A stretch of DNA of 64,000 bases, taken from NCBI RefSeq assembly GCF_001889605.1, contig NZ_CP018171.1, positions 1,572,501 through 1,636,500 of the forward strand, written 5' to 3'. How positions within the stretch are numbered: position 1 is the first letter of the stretch; every line of letters begins with the position of its first letter. Positions 48,542-57,493 of this stretch are shown here, one piece after another. The translations under genes and the position numbers were made by a program. Below the pieces are notes generated by a model, which had not been told where the DNA came from, made no database searches, and saw only the letters and a program-made list of their open reading frames with translations. This DNA is from Aquibium oceanicum. GTDB taxonomy: Bacteria; Pseudomonadota; Alphaproteobacteria; Rhizobiales; Rhizobiaceae.

Positions 48542-49831
48542 ATGTCGGACAGCAGAATTACACGTCGCCGCTTGTTGACCACGGCCGCGGCCGGTGGCGC
48601 CGTTTCGGTCTTCGCCGGGCCGTGGAAGCACAATCGGGTCTGGGCGCAGGCGACCGACAAGCCCATCCGCATCGGCATCACCTCGGACGCCAGCGGCCAG
48701 TACGCCAATTCCGGCGCAAGCGACCGCCGCGGCATGATGATGGCCATCGACGAGGCGAACGAACGCGGCGGTGTGCTCGGACGCCAGATCGAGTACATTC
48801 ACATCGACACGGAGACGACGCCGGCAACCGGCAGCCGCGTGGCCGAGCGCATGATCACGCGCGAGGAATGCGGCTTCCTGGTCGGGGCGGTTCATTCCGG
48901 TGTCGCAAACGCCATCAGCCAGGTCGCGCAGAAGTACGGTGTTGTCTACCTCAACACCAACTCCTCCTCGCCGACCGAGAGCGGCCAGAACTGCCACCGC
49001 GTCAAATTCGTCTGGGACGGCAACGGCACCAATTTCGCCAAGGCGGCAGTCAAGAACGCCATCGATACGTTCGGCCCGAAGTGGATGCTGCTCACCAATG
49101 ACTACGTCTGGGGGCACGATACGGCCAAGGCCACGAAGGCACTTCTCGCGGAATACGGCGGAGAGGTCTCCGAGGAGATCCTGATCCCGCAGGGCACGCG
49201 CGATTTCTCCTCCGCTCTCCTGCGCGTGCAGCAGCAGAAGCCCGGCGTCGTGTCGGCAGCCATCGGCGGCGACGACCAGAAGGCGTTCCGCCAGCAGGTC
49301 GCACAGCTCGGCATGGGCAACAGCCCGGCCTGGATCAACAGCCAGCAGGACTGGCCGGACGTCTACGGTCTGCCGCTCGAAAACCTCTTCGGCGTGTTCG
49401 GCACCACCTGGTACTACAAGCTCGACCTGCCAGGCGTCGCCGAGTTCGTGAAGAAGTACCAGGAGCGCTACCCCGATACGCAGATGCGGGTCCCCGGCAA
49501 CGTCTTCTACAATGGCTACATGGCGACCCGCGAACTCCTTGCGGCCGTCGAACGGGCCGGGTCGGCCAACAACATCGCCGTGATCAAGGCTTTGGAGGAT
49601 CACAAGATGCCGGCTGCCGAGCGCATGCAGCACCACGACGCCTGGATCGATGCGAACACCCACCAGGTGCAGCAGACGATCTATCTGGCGAGCGCCAACG
49701 GCAAGCCGTCCGAGGACGACGACATGTTCGAGATCGTGGCCAACGCCGCGCCGGACGTGGTGATGGACAAGGGTGCGGCGGCGGCCTGCGCGCTCGAGAG
49801 CTACGAGGACACGCCGAGCTTCGACGCCTGA
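48542..49831 (+). CDS. Liv/urea-type ABC substrate-binding protein with Tat signal
   Basis: 429 aa. The leader SDSRITRRRLLTTAAAGGAVSVFAGP has a twin-arginine motif. The mature start KPIRIGITSDASGQYANSGASDRRGMMMAIDEANERGGVLGRQIEYIHIDTETTPATG is Peripla_BP_6/Peripla_BP_5 type. Tat export suggests folding, perhaps with a bound cofactor or metal, before translocation. It supplies the LivHMGF-like genes downstream and is followed by the strongest of the window's post-binding-protein hairpins. Confidence 0.86.
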   Translation: MSDSRITRRRLLTTAAAGGAVSVFAGPWKHNRVWAQATDKPIRIGITSDASGQYANSGASDRRGMMMAIDEANERGGVLGRQIEYIHIDTETTPATGSRVAERMITREECGFLVGAVHSGVANAISQVAQKYGVVYLNTNSSSPTESGQNCHRVKFVWDGNGTNFAKAAVKNAIDTFGPKWMLLTNDYVWGHDTAKATKALLAEYGGEVSEEILIPQGTRDFSSALLRVQQQKPGVVSAAIGGDDQKAFRQQVAQLGMGNSPAWINSQQDWPDVYGLPLENLFGVFGTTWYYKLDLPGVAEFVKKYQERYPDTQMRVPGNVFYNGYMATRELLAAVERAGSANNIAVIKALEDHKMPAAERMQHHDAWIDANTHQVQQTIYLASANGKPSEDDDMFEIVANAAPDVVMDKGAAAACALESYEDTPSFDA

Positions 49832-49855
49832 CAGCGGGCGATCCGTTCTTCCGAT

Positions 49856-49883
49856 GCCATGGCCGGCGCGACCCGGCCATGGC
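49856..49883 (+). promoter_or_regulatory. Post-binding-protein stem-loop
   Basis: Perfect 11-bp stem GCCATGGCCGG / CCGGCCATGGC (49856-49866 with 49873-49883) with a 6-nt loop, 24 nt after the binding-protein stop and 12 nt before the permease start. It is likely to reduce expression of the membrane components relative to the binding protein. Confidence 0.62.
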
Positions 49884-49895
49884 CAATCTTGAGGC

Positions 49896-50837
49896 ATGCC
49901 TCCTCGTGACCCCGCGATGACCTATCTCCTGCCGCATATCCTCAACGGCCTGACGCTCGGTCTGCTCTTCGCGCTGATCGCGCTGGGCTTCACGCTCATC
50001 GTCGGCGTCATGGAGGTGATCAACCTCGCGCACGGATCGCTCTTCGCGCTCGGGGCCTATTTCGCGCTGACCGTCATCGGCGGCGGATGGTTCTCCGGCA
50101 CCGAATTCGGAGTCTGGTGGCACGGCCTGCCGATCGAACATCGCTACGTGCTGGCGCTGATCCTCGGGCCTGTCCTCGCCGCGGGCGCCGGGATGCTGCT
50201 CGAGCTGTGTCTGCGCCCCACGCACGGCAAGGCGCCGCTCTACGGCCTGCTCCTGACCTTCGGCGCCGCGCTGGTGATCGAGGAGATCATCCGGCTCGGC
50301 TGGGGAACCGGCGAGCAGAACCTCGAAGTGCCGGAGGTTATCAACGGCCCGGTGCTGATCGGCGGCTTCATCTATTCGAAGTACAAGTTCTTCGCAGCCG
50401 GCTTCAGCGCCGCGTCGATCCTCTGCGTCTGGCTGTTCCTGGAACGCACGCCCTATGGCGCGATCATCAAGGCCGGAGCGCACGACAGCGAGATGGTGCG
50501 TGCGCTCGGCTACGATCTCTCCCGCCTGCGGCTTCTCGTCTTCGGCTTCGGCGCATCGCTGTCCGGTCTGGCCGGCATCGTCATGGTACCGATCTGGGGG
50601 CTGCGGCCGCATGTCGGCATCGACGTCGTCATCCCCGCCTTCCTGATCATCGTCATCGGCGGCATCGGCAGTTTCTGGGGGGCGGTGGTCGCCGCCCTCA
50701 TGGTCGGGCTGGCCGTCGGCATCACCGGCGCCTATGCCGGCGCCTGGGCGACGATGTCGATGTACATCCTGCTGATCCTTGTGATCGGCCTGCGCAGCCG
50801 CGGCCTGTTCGGCCGCAAGAGCGCGCTGGAGAACTGA
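49896..50837 (+). CDS. Branched-chain amino acid-type ABC permease (LivH-like)
   Basis: 313 aa. LivH opening YLLPHILNGLTLGLLFALIALGFTLIVGVMEVINLAHGSLFALGAYFA and the closing IIVIGGIGSFWGAVVAALMVGLAVG. An insertion of about 25 residues after the first helices (GGGWFSGTEFGVWWHGLPIEHRYV) makes it a little longer than typical. ATG 49896 follows ttgagg; ATG 49917 is a possible shorter start. Confidence 0.87.
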   Translation: MPPRDPAMTYLLPHILNGLTLGLLFALIALGFTLIVGVMEVINLAHGSLFALGAYFALTVIGGGWFSGTEFGVWWHGLPIEHRYVLALILGPVLAAGAGMLLELCLRPTHGKAPLYGLLLTFGAALVIEEIIRLGWGTGEQNLEVPEVINGPVLIGGFIYSKYKFFAAGFSAASILCVWLFLERTPYGAIIKAGAHDSEMVRALGYDLSRLRLLVFGFGASLSGLAGIVMVPIWGLRPHVGIDVVIPAFLIIVIGGIGSFWGAVVAALMVGLAVGITGAYAGAWATMSMYILLILVIGLRSRGLFGRKSALEN

Positions 50838-50839
50838 CG

Positions 50840-51865
50840 GTGATCTCGCTCTCCGACGTCCCCTCCCGCTCGGCCTTCGCAAGCGTCGGCCCTATGGCGT
50901 TGGCCGGGCTTCTGCTGCTGACCGCGCCCTGGTGGCTGCCGGCGATCGGGCTCTACCAGTATCTCGGGACCGAGATCGCGATCTGGCTCATCTTCGCCCT
51001 CGGCTTCAATCTGCTGTTCGGCTACGCGGGACTGCACTCCTTCGGCCATGGCGCCTATCTCGGCATCGGCGCCTACGCCTTCGGCCTGTGGCAGCAGAAC
51101 GTGGCGGTCGGCCTGTGGAGCGGGCTTGCGGCCGCGGTCCTCGCAGCCGGCATCGCCGGCGCGATCGTCGGAGCCCTGATCTCGCATCGCCGCGGCATCT
51201 ACTACGCACTCATGACCATCGCCTTCGGGCAGGTGTTCTGGTTCAGCGCCATGAAGCTGCATTCCATCACCGGTGGCGAGGATGGTCTTCTCGGCATCCC
51301 GCGGCCACCGCTGGAGCTCGGCTTCGCCGCCATCGACATGCGCAGCAACGTCGCACTGTTCTATCTCGCGGTGGGGCTCCTGGTGGTCGCGCTGGTCGTG
51401 CTGCGACGGCTTGCGAATTCGCCGTTTGGAAGGGTGCTCCAGGCGATCCGGCAGAACGAGACGCGCGCCCGCTTCGCCGGATACGAGGTCTGGCGCTTCA
51501 AATGGGCCGTCTTCGTCATCTCGGCCATGTTCGCCGGTCTCGCCGGAGGCCTCTTCTCCATGGCGCAACAAAGCGCCTATCCCGACGTGATGAGCCTGCA
51601 CCAGTCCGGCCTCATCGTCATGATGGTGCTCGTCGGCGGGGGACTGGTCAGTTTCTGGGGGCCGGTCTTCGGCGTCATTTTCTACTTCGTCGCCCGCGAC
51701 GTGCTCGGCGGGCTGACCGAGACCTGGCTGCTCTGGTACGGCCTGATGTTCATGGCGATGGTCATGCTGCGTCCGGAGGGCGTGGCGGGCATGCTGCATC
51801 TTGCGACGCACCGCCTGGCGAGCCTGCGCGGCGGCACTCACCTGGCGGCGGAGAAGGCGTCATGA
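50840..51865 (+). CDS. Branched-chain amino acid-type ABC permease (LivM-like)
   Basis: 341 aa with about ten hydrophobic segments. LivM marks are FNLLFGYAGLHSFGHGAYLGIGAYAFG, ITGGEDGLLGIPRPPLELG and VMMVLVGGGLVSFWGPVFGVIFYF. The GTG start at 50840 follows the LivH stop by 2 bp; the family N-terminus requires this frame and position. It overlaps the LivG-like ATPase start as ATGA. Confidence 0.87.
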   Translation: MISLSDVPSRSAFASVGPMALAGLLLLTAPWWLPAIGLYQYLGTEIAIWLIFALGFNLLFGYAGLHSFGHGAYLGIGAYAFGLWQQNVAVGLWSGLAAAVLAAGIAGAIVGALISHRRGIYYALMTIAFGQVFWFSAMKLHSITGGEDGLLGIPRPPLELGFAAIDMRSNVALFYLAVGLLVVALVVLRRLANSPFGRVLQAIRQNETRARFAGYEVWRFKWAVFVISAMFAGLAGGLFSMAQQSAYPDVMSLHQSGLIVMMVLVGGGLVSFWGPVFGVIFYFVARDVLGGLTETWLLWYGLMFMAMVMLRPEGVAGMLHLATHRLASLRGGTHLAAEKAS

Positions 51866-52611
51866 GCCTGTTCGAGGCCCGCAATATCCACAAACGCTTT
51901 GGCGCGCGTGTCGTGCTGGAAAACATCTCGCTTTCCTTCGAAGAGGGACAGGTCAGCGGCATCATGGGGCCGAACGGGGCCGGCAAGACGACCTGCTTCC
52001 ATGTGCTGACCGGCCAGCACAGGCCCGACCGCGGCGAGATCGTGTTTGACGGGCGCCAAATCACCGGGCTCGCCCCGCAGCGCATCGCCACCATGGGCAT
52101 CGCACGATCCTTCCAGATCATGAACCTCTTCGACGACAGTGTCGTCATAGAGAACGTCATGCTGGCATTGCCCGAATTCCGCGCTCGCCGCCGCAGCATC
52201 CTGGCGCCGGTGTTCGACGATGCGGCCCTGGTGGAAGCGGCGATAGAGGTGCTGGAGCAGGTCGGTCTCGCCGCCAAGGCCTGGGAGAAGGCGACGTCGC
52301 TCAGCTATGGCGAGCGGCGCGCGCTGGAAATCGGCGTCGCGCTTGCGGCACGCCCGCGCATCCTGTTCCTCGACGAACCCACCTCCGGGCTCGGCACGGA
52401 GGGAATCCGCAACCTCGCCAAGCTCGTGAAGCGGCTGCGCGAGACGGTGACCATCGTCATGATCGAGCACGACATGCGCTTCCTGTTCGAACTCGCCGAC
52501 CGCATCTCCGTCGTTCACTGGGGGCAGGTGATCGCCGAAGGCACACCGTCCGAACTCCAGTCGAATGCCTGGATCCGGCGCTCCGCGCTGGGAGAACTCG
52601 CCGATGCTTGA
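51862..52611 (+). CDS. Branched-chain amino acid-type ABC ATPase (LivG-like)
   Basis: 249 aa: Walker A GPNGAGKTT, LivG-type signature LSYGERRALEIGVAL, Walker B ILFLDEPTSGL and VIMIEHDMRFLFELADRISVVHWG for the switch region. ATG overlaps the LivM stop. It overlaps the next ATPase by 8 bp, showing tight coupling. Confidence 0.88.
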   Translation: MSLFEARNIHKRFGARVVLENISLSFEEGQVSGIMGPNGAGKTTCFHVLTGQHRPDRGEIVFDGRQITGLAPQRIATMGIARSFQIMNLFDDSVVIENVMLALPEFRARRRSILAPVFDDAALVEAAIEVLEQVGLAAKAWEKATSLSYGERRALEIGVALAARPRILFLDEPTSGLGTEGIRNLAKLVKRLRETVTIVMIEHDMRFLFELADRISVVHWGQVIAEGTPSELQSNAWIRRSALGELADA

Positions 52612-53299
52612 AGTCGCCGGCATCGACGCCTTCCACGGAGAGACGCAGGCGCTGTTCGGCGCCTCGATCAGCGTCGGCGCCTCGGAGGTGGTGGCGCTGC
52701 TCGGGCCGAACGGTGCCGGCAAGACGACGACGCTGCGCTCCATCCTCGGCCTGACGCGCGCCCGCGCCGGCCGCATCCGCTTCGCTGGAGAGGACATCAC
52801 CGCGCTGCCGACGCATCGCATCTCGAAGAAGGGTATCAGCTGGGTGCCTGACGACCGCCGCGTCTTTCCGACGCTAACGGTGGCGCGCAACCTCCAGATC
52901 GCCCGCCGGCGCACCGCGTTTCGCCAATGGAGCGTTGGCGAGATGTTCGGCATCTTCTCCGCGCTCGAACATCTGATGCCGCGCGAATGCGAAAACCTGT
53001 CGGGCGGGGAGATGCAGATGGTGGCGATATCGCGCGCGCTGCTCGCCTCGCCGGGCCTCGTGCTGTTCGATGAGCCGAGCCAGGGCCTCGCGCCCAAGAT
53101 CGTCCAGGATGTCCTGAAGACGATCCGCATGCTCAAGGCCGAAGGCATCGCCTCGCTGGTCGTCGAGCAGAACGCCCTCGCGGCCCTCGAAGCGTCGGAC
53201 CGCGTCTACGTCATGAAACAGGGGCGCATCGTCCACCACGGCCCGGCGCAGGACCTGCTTCGCGACGTCGTGCTGCGCCGCCGCCTGATCGGAATCTGA
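52604..53299 (+). CDS. Branched-chain amino acid-type ABC ATPase (LivF-like)
   Basis: 231 aa: Walker A GPNGAGKTTTLRSI, the LivF feature GISWVPDDRRVFPTLTVARNL, signature LSGGEMQMVAI and Walker B LVLFDEPSQGL. It completes a full LivHMGF set for the binding protein at 48542. Confidence 0.88.
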   Translation: MLEVAGIDAFHGETQALFGASISVGASEVVALLGPNGAGKTTTLRSILGLTRARAGRIRFAGEDITALPTHRISKKGISWVPDDRRVFPTLTVARNLQIARRRTAFRQWSVGEMFGIFSALEHLMPRECENLSGGEMQMVAISRALLASPGLVLFDEPSQGLAPKIVQDVLKTIRMLKAEGIASLVVEQNALAALEASDRVYVMKQGRIVHHGPAQDLLRDVVLRRRLIGI

Positions 53300-53301
53300 C
53301 C

Positions 53302-53925
53302 ATGCCGCCGATGCTTCAAGTCAGCAATCTCTCGAAGGTCTACCATCGTGGCCGCTTCGACCGCACGGAGACGTTCCGTCTGTCGGCGGACTTCACCATC
53401 GACGAGCCCGGTATCGTCGGCATGATGGGACCCAACGGGTCCGGCAAGACGACGCTGTTCGAACTGATCACCGGCTCCAATGCGCCGAGTGACGGCTGCG
53501 TTCTCGTCCAGGGGCGCGACATCCATCGCGTGCGCACTGACGAGCGCGACCGTCTCGCCATCCACTATCACCAGTCCTACCAGGTCCGGCACTTCCGCTC
53601 TCTCTACCCCAACGCGCTCATGGAACGGGCGGGTTCCGACTATCCGGTCGTGCATCTCTTCGACGAGCCGCAGTTCAACACGCAGGACGGCTACATCGGC
53701 TTCATGCTCGACTTCTTCCGCCGGCTGCGCGGCGAAGGCAGGCTCGTCTTCTTATGTGTCCATCCGAACGAACGCTTCCACCTCGAGATCTTGCAGGAGA
53801 TCTGCGAACGCTTCATCTTCGTCCAGAAGGGCACGGTCATGCCGATCCCCGACTATGACAGTCTCGTGTCCCACGACGCCTGCCGCGCCTATCTCGGCGA
53901 TCTTCTGTCGGAGCGCACGGCATGA
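53302..53925 (+). CDS. Atypical ABC ATPase-like protein lacking the signature motif
   Basis: 207 aa. Walker A GPNGSGKTT at 43-51, a Q-loop-like Q91 (HYHQSYQ), Walker B VVHLFDEP at 116-122 and a switch-type H154 (LCVHPNE) are all present. Only about 25 residues separate the Q-loop and Walker B, where normal ABC domains have about 70 holding the helical subdomain and LSGGQ signature. That block is absent, and the flanks read smoothly, so this looks like an evolved form and not a frameshift. It sits 2 bp after LivF and overlaps the oxidoreductase by 4 bp. A regulatory or accessory nucleotide-binding role is possible; function unknown. Confidence 0.72.
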   Translation: MPPMLQVSNLSKVYHRGRFDRTETFRLSADFTIDEPGIVGMMGPNGSGKTTLFELITGSNAPSDGCVLVQGRDIHRVRTDERDRLAIHYHQSYQVRHFRSLYPNALMERAGSDYPVVHLFDEPQFNTQDGYIGFMLDFFRRLRGEGRLVFLCVHPNERFHLEILQEICERFIFVQKGTVMPIPDYDSLVSHDACRAYLGDLLSERTA

Positions 53926-54923
53926 TGGGGAGACCGCGCGTGGCGCTTTTCGGCGCGGGCCTGATCAGCCTCTATCACCTGCGCGCCTGGGCCAGCGCGG
54001 GGGCGGAGGTCGTGGCGGTCTGTGACGTCGACCTCGAAAAGGCGCGGGCGCGAGCGCAGGAGTTCGGCGTTGCCCGCGTCCACGACGATCCCGCCGCACT
54101 CTTCGCGGAAGGCGGCTTCGAGATCGCCGACATTGCCGCCTCGCTCGGCGCGCACGTTCCGTTGACGCGAATGGCTGCCGACCACGGCGTCCAGGTGATG
54201 CTGCAGAAGCCGATGGCGGCCACCGTGAGCGAGGCAGAGGCGCTGGTCGCCTATGTGGGCGAGCGCGTGCGCTTCATGGTGCACGAGAACTATCGCTTCC
54301 GACCGCACTACATGACCGTGCGGCGATGGATCGCCGAGGGGCGGATCGGCCCGGTTCGCCACGCGTCCATCTCTTGCCGGGGTTCCGGCCTCTGCCCGCG
54401 CGACGGCGACGTGCCCTTCCTGATCGAGCGCCAGCCCTACTTGAAGAGCTACGAACGCAATCTTGTATTCGAGACCATGATCCATCATCTCGACGTGCTG
54501 CGCTGCTTGTGCGGTCCGCTGAAGGTGGTCGCCGCCCGTCTCACCCGGCTTGCAGACGGGCTGCCGGGCGAGGACACTGCCGCGATCCTGCTCGAAGCCG
54601 AAAACGGCTTCATCGCCACCGCCGACGGATCGATCTGCGCGCCGGGTTATCCGCCCTTGCATGGCGACCGGCTGGAGGTGATCGGCACGAGCGGCACCGT
54701 GGTCATGGACTACAACCGCGTCCAACTCGTCGGCTCTGAACAGGACGCAGTCGAGATCGACCTCCTTGGCCGCTATCAGGAGTGCTTCGACACCGCGATG
54801 GCCGCCTTCCTGACGGGCTTGCGCGACGGCACGGCCTTCGAGACCGACCGCCTCGACAACCTCGAAACCGTGCGGCTGATGGAATCCGTCTATCGCGCCG
54901 CCGGCGTGGAGATCCCGCAATGA
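53922..54923 (+). CDS. Gfo/Idh/MocA-family oxidoreductase
   Basis: 333 aa. N-terminal Rossmann fold (VALFGAGLISLYHLRAWASAGAEVVAVCDVD) and C-terminal alpha/beta domain. The usual EKP motif appears as QKP (VMLQKPMA), retaining the lysine. HENYRFRPHYMTVRRWI and MIHHLDVLRCL supply further family residues, with the catalytic-type His in MIHHLD. It probably oxidises a sugar or cyclitol with NAD(P) at the start of the sugar-acid route. Confidence 0.84.
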   Translation: MMGRPRVALFGAGLISLYHLRAWASAGAEVVAVCDVDLEKARARAQEFGVARVHDDPAALFAEGGFEIADIAASLGAHVPLTRMAADHGVQVMLQKPMAATVSEAEALVAYVGERVRFMVHENYRFRPHYMTVRRWIAEGRIGPVRHASISCRGSGLCPRDGDVPFLIERQPYLKSYERNLVFETMIHHLDVLRCLCGPLKVVAARLTRLADGLPGEDTAAILLEAENGFIATADGSICAPGYPPLHGDRLEVIGTSGTVVMDYNRVQLVGSEQDAVEIDLLGRYQECFDTAMAAFLTGLRDGTAFETDRLDNLETVRLMESVYRAAGVEIPQ

Positions 54924-55741
54924 ACCGCCCCGAACCCAACCTTACCCCTGCGGCCGATCCCGCCGCCATGGACCGGCTGTTCGACATCGCGGGCCTGCGC
55001 GTCTTCGTCCCCGGCGGATATGGCGCGATCGGCGAAGCGACGGTACTAGCCATGGCACGTCGCGGTGCCGTCGTGGCGGTGGCAGGGCGCAGCCAGGCCA
55101 AGGCCGGGGCACTGGTCGAGCGGGTGGCGAGCGGCGGTGGCCGGGCTCACGCCTTTCGCCTCGATGCCGGTGAACCATCCCAGATACGCGAGGTCACGGC
55201 CAAGGTTGCCGAGGCGATGGGTGGTATCGACGTGCTGGTCAACTGCGTCGGCATGCAGCGCGAGCAGGCGCTGCTCGAGGTCACCGAAGAAACCTTCGAC
55301 GAGATCTACCGCATCAATCTCAAATCCGCGATGTTCCTCGCCCAGGCGGTCGCCCGCCAGCAGATCGCGCAGGGCGGCGGGGGACGGCAGATCCACCTCC
55401 TCTCGGTGCGCTCGCAACTGGCGCTGCGCGGCCGCGGCTATTCCGCCTACTGCGCCACGAAGGGCGGCCTCGCCATGCTCGTCAAGCAGCATGCGATGGA
55501 ACTTGCGCCGCACGGCATCACCGTCAACGGCGTCGCCCCCACCTTCATTCGGTCCGAGCGCATCCGCCACCATCTCGAGCGCGAGGGTTTTCGCGACTTC
55601 ATCCTGGAGCGCAATCCGCTCGGCCGCATCGGCGATCCGCTTGAGGTCGTCGGCCAGATCATCGCCTTCGCCGCGCCCGCCGGAAGCTACATGACGGGGC
55701 AGATCGTCTATGTCGACGGCGGCGTGACGGCCAGCCAATGA
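54920..55741 (+). CDS. Short-chain dehydrogenase/reductase (SDR)
   Basis: 273 aa. Nucleotide motif PGGYGAIG (normally TGxxxGIG, first Thr replaced by Pro). Catalytic Ser in LLSVRSQLAL and Tyr/Lys in YCATK. It ends MTGQIVYVDGGVTASQ, the normal SDR tail. ATG overlaps the previous stop and the dehydratase overlaps its stop by 4 bp. It likely acts on the sugar or the 2-keto-3-deoxy acid. Confidence 0.82.
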   Translation: MNRPEPNLTPAADPAAMDRLFDIAGLRVFVPGGYGAIGEATVLAMARRGAVVAVAGRSQAKAGALVERVASGGGRAHAFRLDAGEPSQIREVTAKVAEAMGGIDVLVNCVGMQREQALLEVTEETFDEIYRINLKSAMFLAQAVARQQIAQGGGGRQIHLLSVRSQLALRGRGYSAYCATKGGLAMLVKQHAMELAPHGITVNGVAPTFIRSERIRHHLEREGFRDFILERNPLGRIGDPLEVVGQIIAFAAPAGSYMTGQIVYVDGGVTASQ

Positions 55742-57477
55742 CGAACGGTTCGCCCACGAAGAAGCCGCTGCGCAGCGCGCGCTGGTTCGATGCCGACGAC
55801 CTGCGCGGCTTCGGCCACCGCTCCCGCCTGATGCAGATGGGTTATGGCCTCGACGATTGGGACGGCCGCCCGGTTATCGCCATCATCAACACCTGGTCCG
55901 ACATCAACCCGTGCCACGTGCATTTCAGGCATCGGGTGGAGGACGTGAAGCGCGGCATCCTCCAGTCCGGCGGCTTTCCGCTCGAACTGCCGGCGATTTC
56001 GCTGTCGGAGAACTTCGTCAAGCCGACCACGATGCTCTACCGCAACCTGCTCGCGATGGAGACCGAAGAGCTGCTGCGCTCGCATCCCGTCGACGGAGCC
56101 GTGCTGATGGGCGGTTGCGACAAGACCACGCCGGGCCTGCTGCTCGGCGCGATCAGCTTGGACCTGCCGGCGATCTTCATGCCGGCCGGACCGATGCTGC
56201 GCGGAAACCTGCGCGGGGAGGTGCTGGGCTCCGGTTCGGACGCCTGGAAATACTGGGACGAGCGGCGGGCGGGCAAGATCGATGCCGCCGAATGGCAGGC
56301 GGTGGAGGCCGGGATCGCGCGGTCCTACGGCCATTGCATGACCATGGGCACCGCAAGCACCATGACGGCGATCGCCGAGGCGATGGGCATGTCGCTTCCC
56401 GGTGCGTCCTCGATCCCGGCCGCAGATGCCGGCCACATCCGGATGGCGAGCGCCACGGGACGCCGGATCGTGGCGATGGTGGACGAGGACCTGCGTCCCT
56501 CGGCGATCCTGTCGCGATCCGCGTTCGACAACGCCATCGTCGTGGCCATGGCCATGGGCTGCTCAACCAACGCCGTCATCCACCTCGTTGCGATGGCACG
56601 ACGCGCCGACCATGCCGTGGGTCTCGACGATTTCGAGCAGGCGAGCCGCCGCGTTCCGGTGCTGGCCAATGTCAGGCCATCCGGGGAGCGCTACCTGATG
56701 GAGGACTTCTTCTACGCCGGCGGCCTGACGGGATTGCTGAACCGGCTGTCCGATCTGCTCGACAAGGACGCCATGACCGTGACGGGCGAGCGGTTCGGCG
56801 CCGGCTTCGCCGACGCACCGGTCTGGAACGACGACGTCATCCGGCCCCTCGACCGTCCCGTCTCCACCGAGCCGGCTATGGCCGTGCTCACCGGCAATCT
56901 CGCGCCGCGGGGCTGCGTGATGAAACCCTCCGCCGCCGACCCGCGGCTGTTGAAGCATTCAGGTCCGGCGCTCGTCTTCGACAGCTACGAGGAGATGAAG
57001 CGCCGGATCGACGATCCGGACCTCGACGTCACGCCAGACACGGTGCTGGTGATGCGCGGTGCCGGTCCGCAGGGCGGGCCCGGCATGCCGGAGTGGGGCA
57101 TGCTGCCGATCCCGCAAAAGCTGCTCAGGCAGGGCGTGCGCGACATGCTGCGCATCTCCGACGCGCGCATGAGCGGCACCAGCTACGGCGCCTGCGTGCT
57201 CCACGTCTCGCCCGAATCCCATGTCGGCGGTCCGCTGGCGCTGGTCCGCAGCGGCGACACGATCGCCGTCGACGTCGCCGCGCGCACCATCGACATGGTC
57301 GTCGAGCCCGCCGAGCTGGAAGCGCGCCGTGCGGCCTGGCGCGCGCCCGAGCCCCGCTTCGGCCGCGGCTACGGCTGGATGTTCTCCCGCCACATCGGCC
57401 AGGCGCACGAGGGCTGCGACTTCGACTTTCTCGAAACCGGTTTCGGCCCCGCGACGGGCGAACCCGCGATCCTGTAG
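55738..57477 (+). CDS. IlvD/Edd-family sugar-acid dehydratase (L-arabinonate dehydratase-like)
   Basis: 579 aa. The three cysteines that ligate the iron-sulfur cluster are C59 (INPCHVHF), C127 (GGCDKTTPG) and C200 (YGHCMTMGTASTM), at the same positions known for the [2Fe-2S] L-arabinonate dehydratase of Rhizobium leguminosarum. The catalytic-type Ser is S479 in ARMSGTSYG. It dehydrates an aldonic acid to a 2-keto-3-deoxy acid. The pentonate or hexonate used cannot be read from the sequence. Confidence 0.87.
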   Translation: MTNGSPTKKPLRSARWFDADDLRGFGHRSRLMQMGYGLDDWDGRPVIAIINTWSDINPCHVHFRHRVEDVKRGILQSGGFPLELPAISLSENFVKPTTMLYRNLLAMETEELLRSHPVDGAVLMGGCDKTTPGLLLGAISLDLPAIFMPAGPMLRGNLRGEVLGSGSDAWKYWDERRAGKIDAAEWQAVEAGIARSYGHCMTMGTASTMTAIAEAMGMSLPGASSIPAADAGHIRMASATGRRIVAMVDEDLRPSAILSRSAFDNAIVVAMAMGCSTNAVIHLVAMARRADHAVGLDDFEQASRRVPVLANVRPSGERYLMEDFFYAGGLTGLLNRLSDLLDKDAMTVTGERFGAGFADAPVWNDDVIRPLDRPVSTEPAMAVLTGNLAPRGCVMKPSAADPRLLKHSGPALVFDSYEEMKRRIDDPDLDVTPDTVLVMRGAGPQGGPGMPEWGMLPIPQKLLRQGVRDMLRISDARMSGTSYGACVLHVSPESHVGGPLALVRSGDTIAVDVAARTIDMVVEPAELEARRAAWRAPEPRFGRGYGWMFSRHIGQAHEGCDFDFLETGFGPATGEPAIL

Positions 57478-57493
57478 CACCGGAGGCAAGCGC

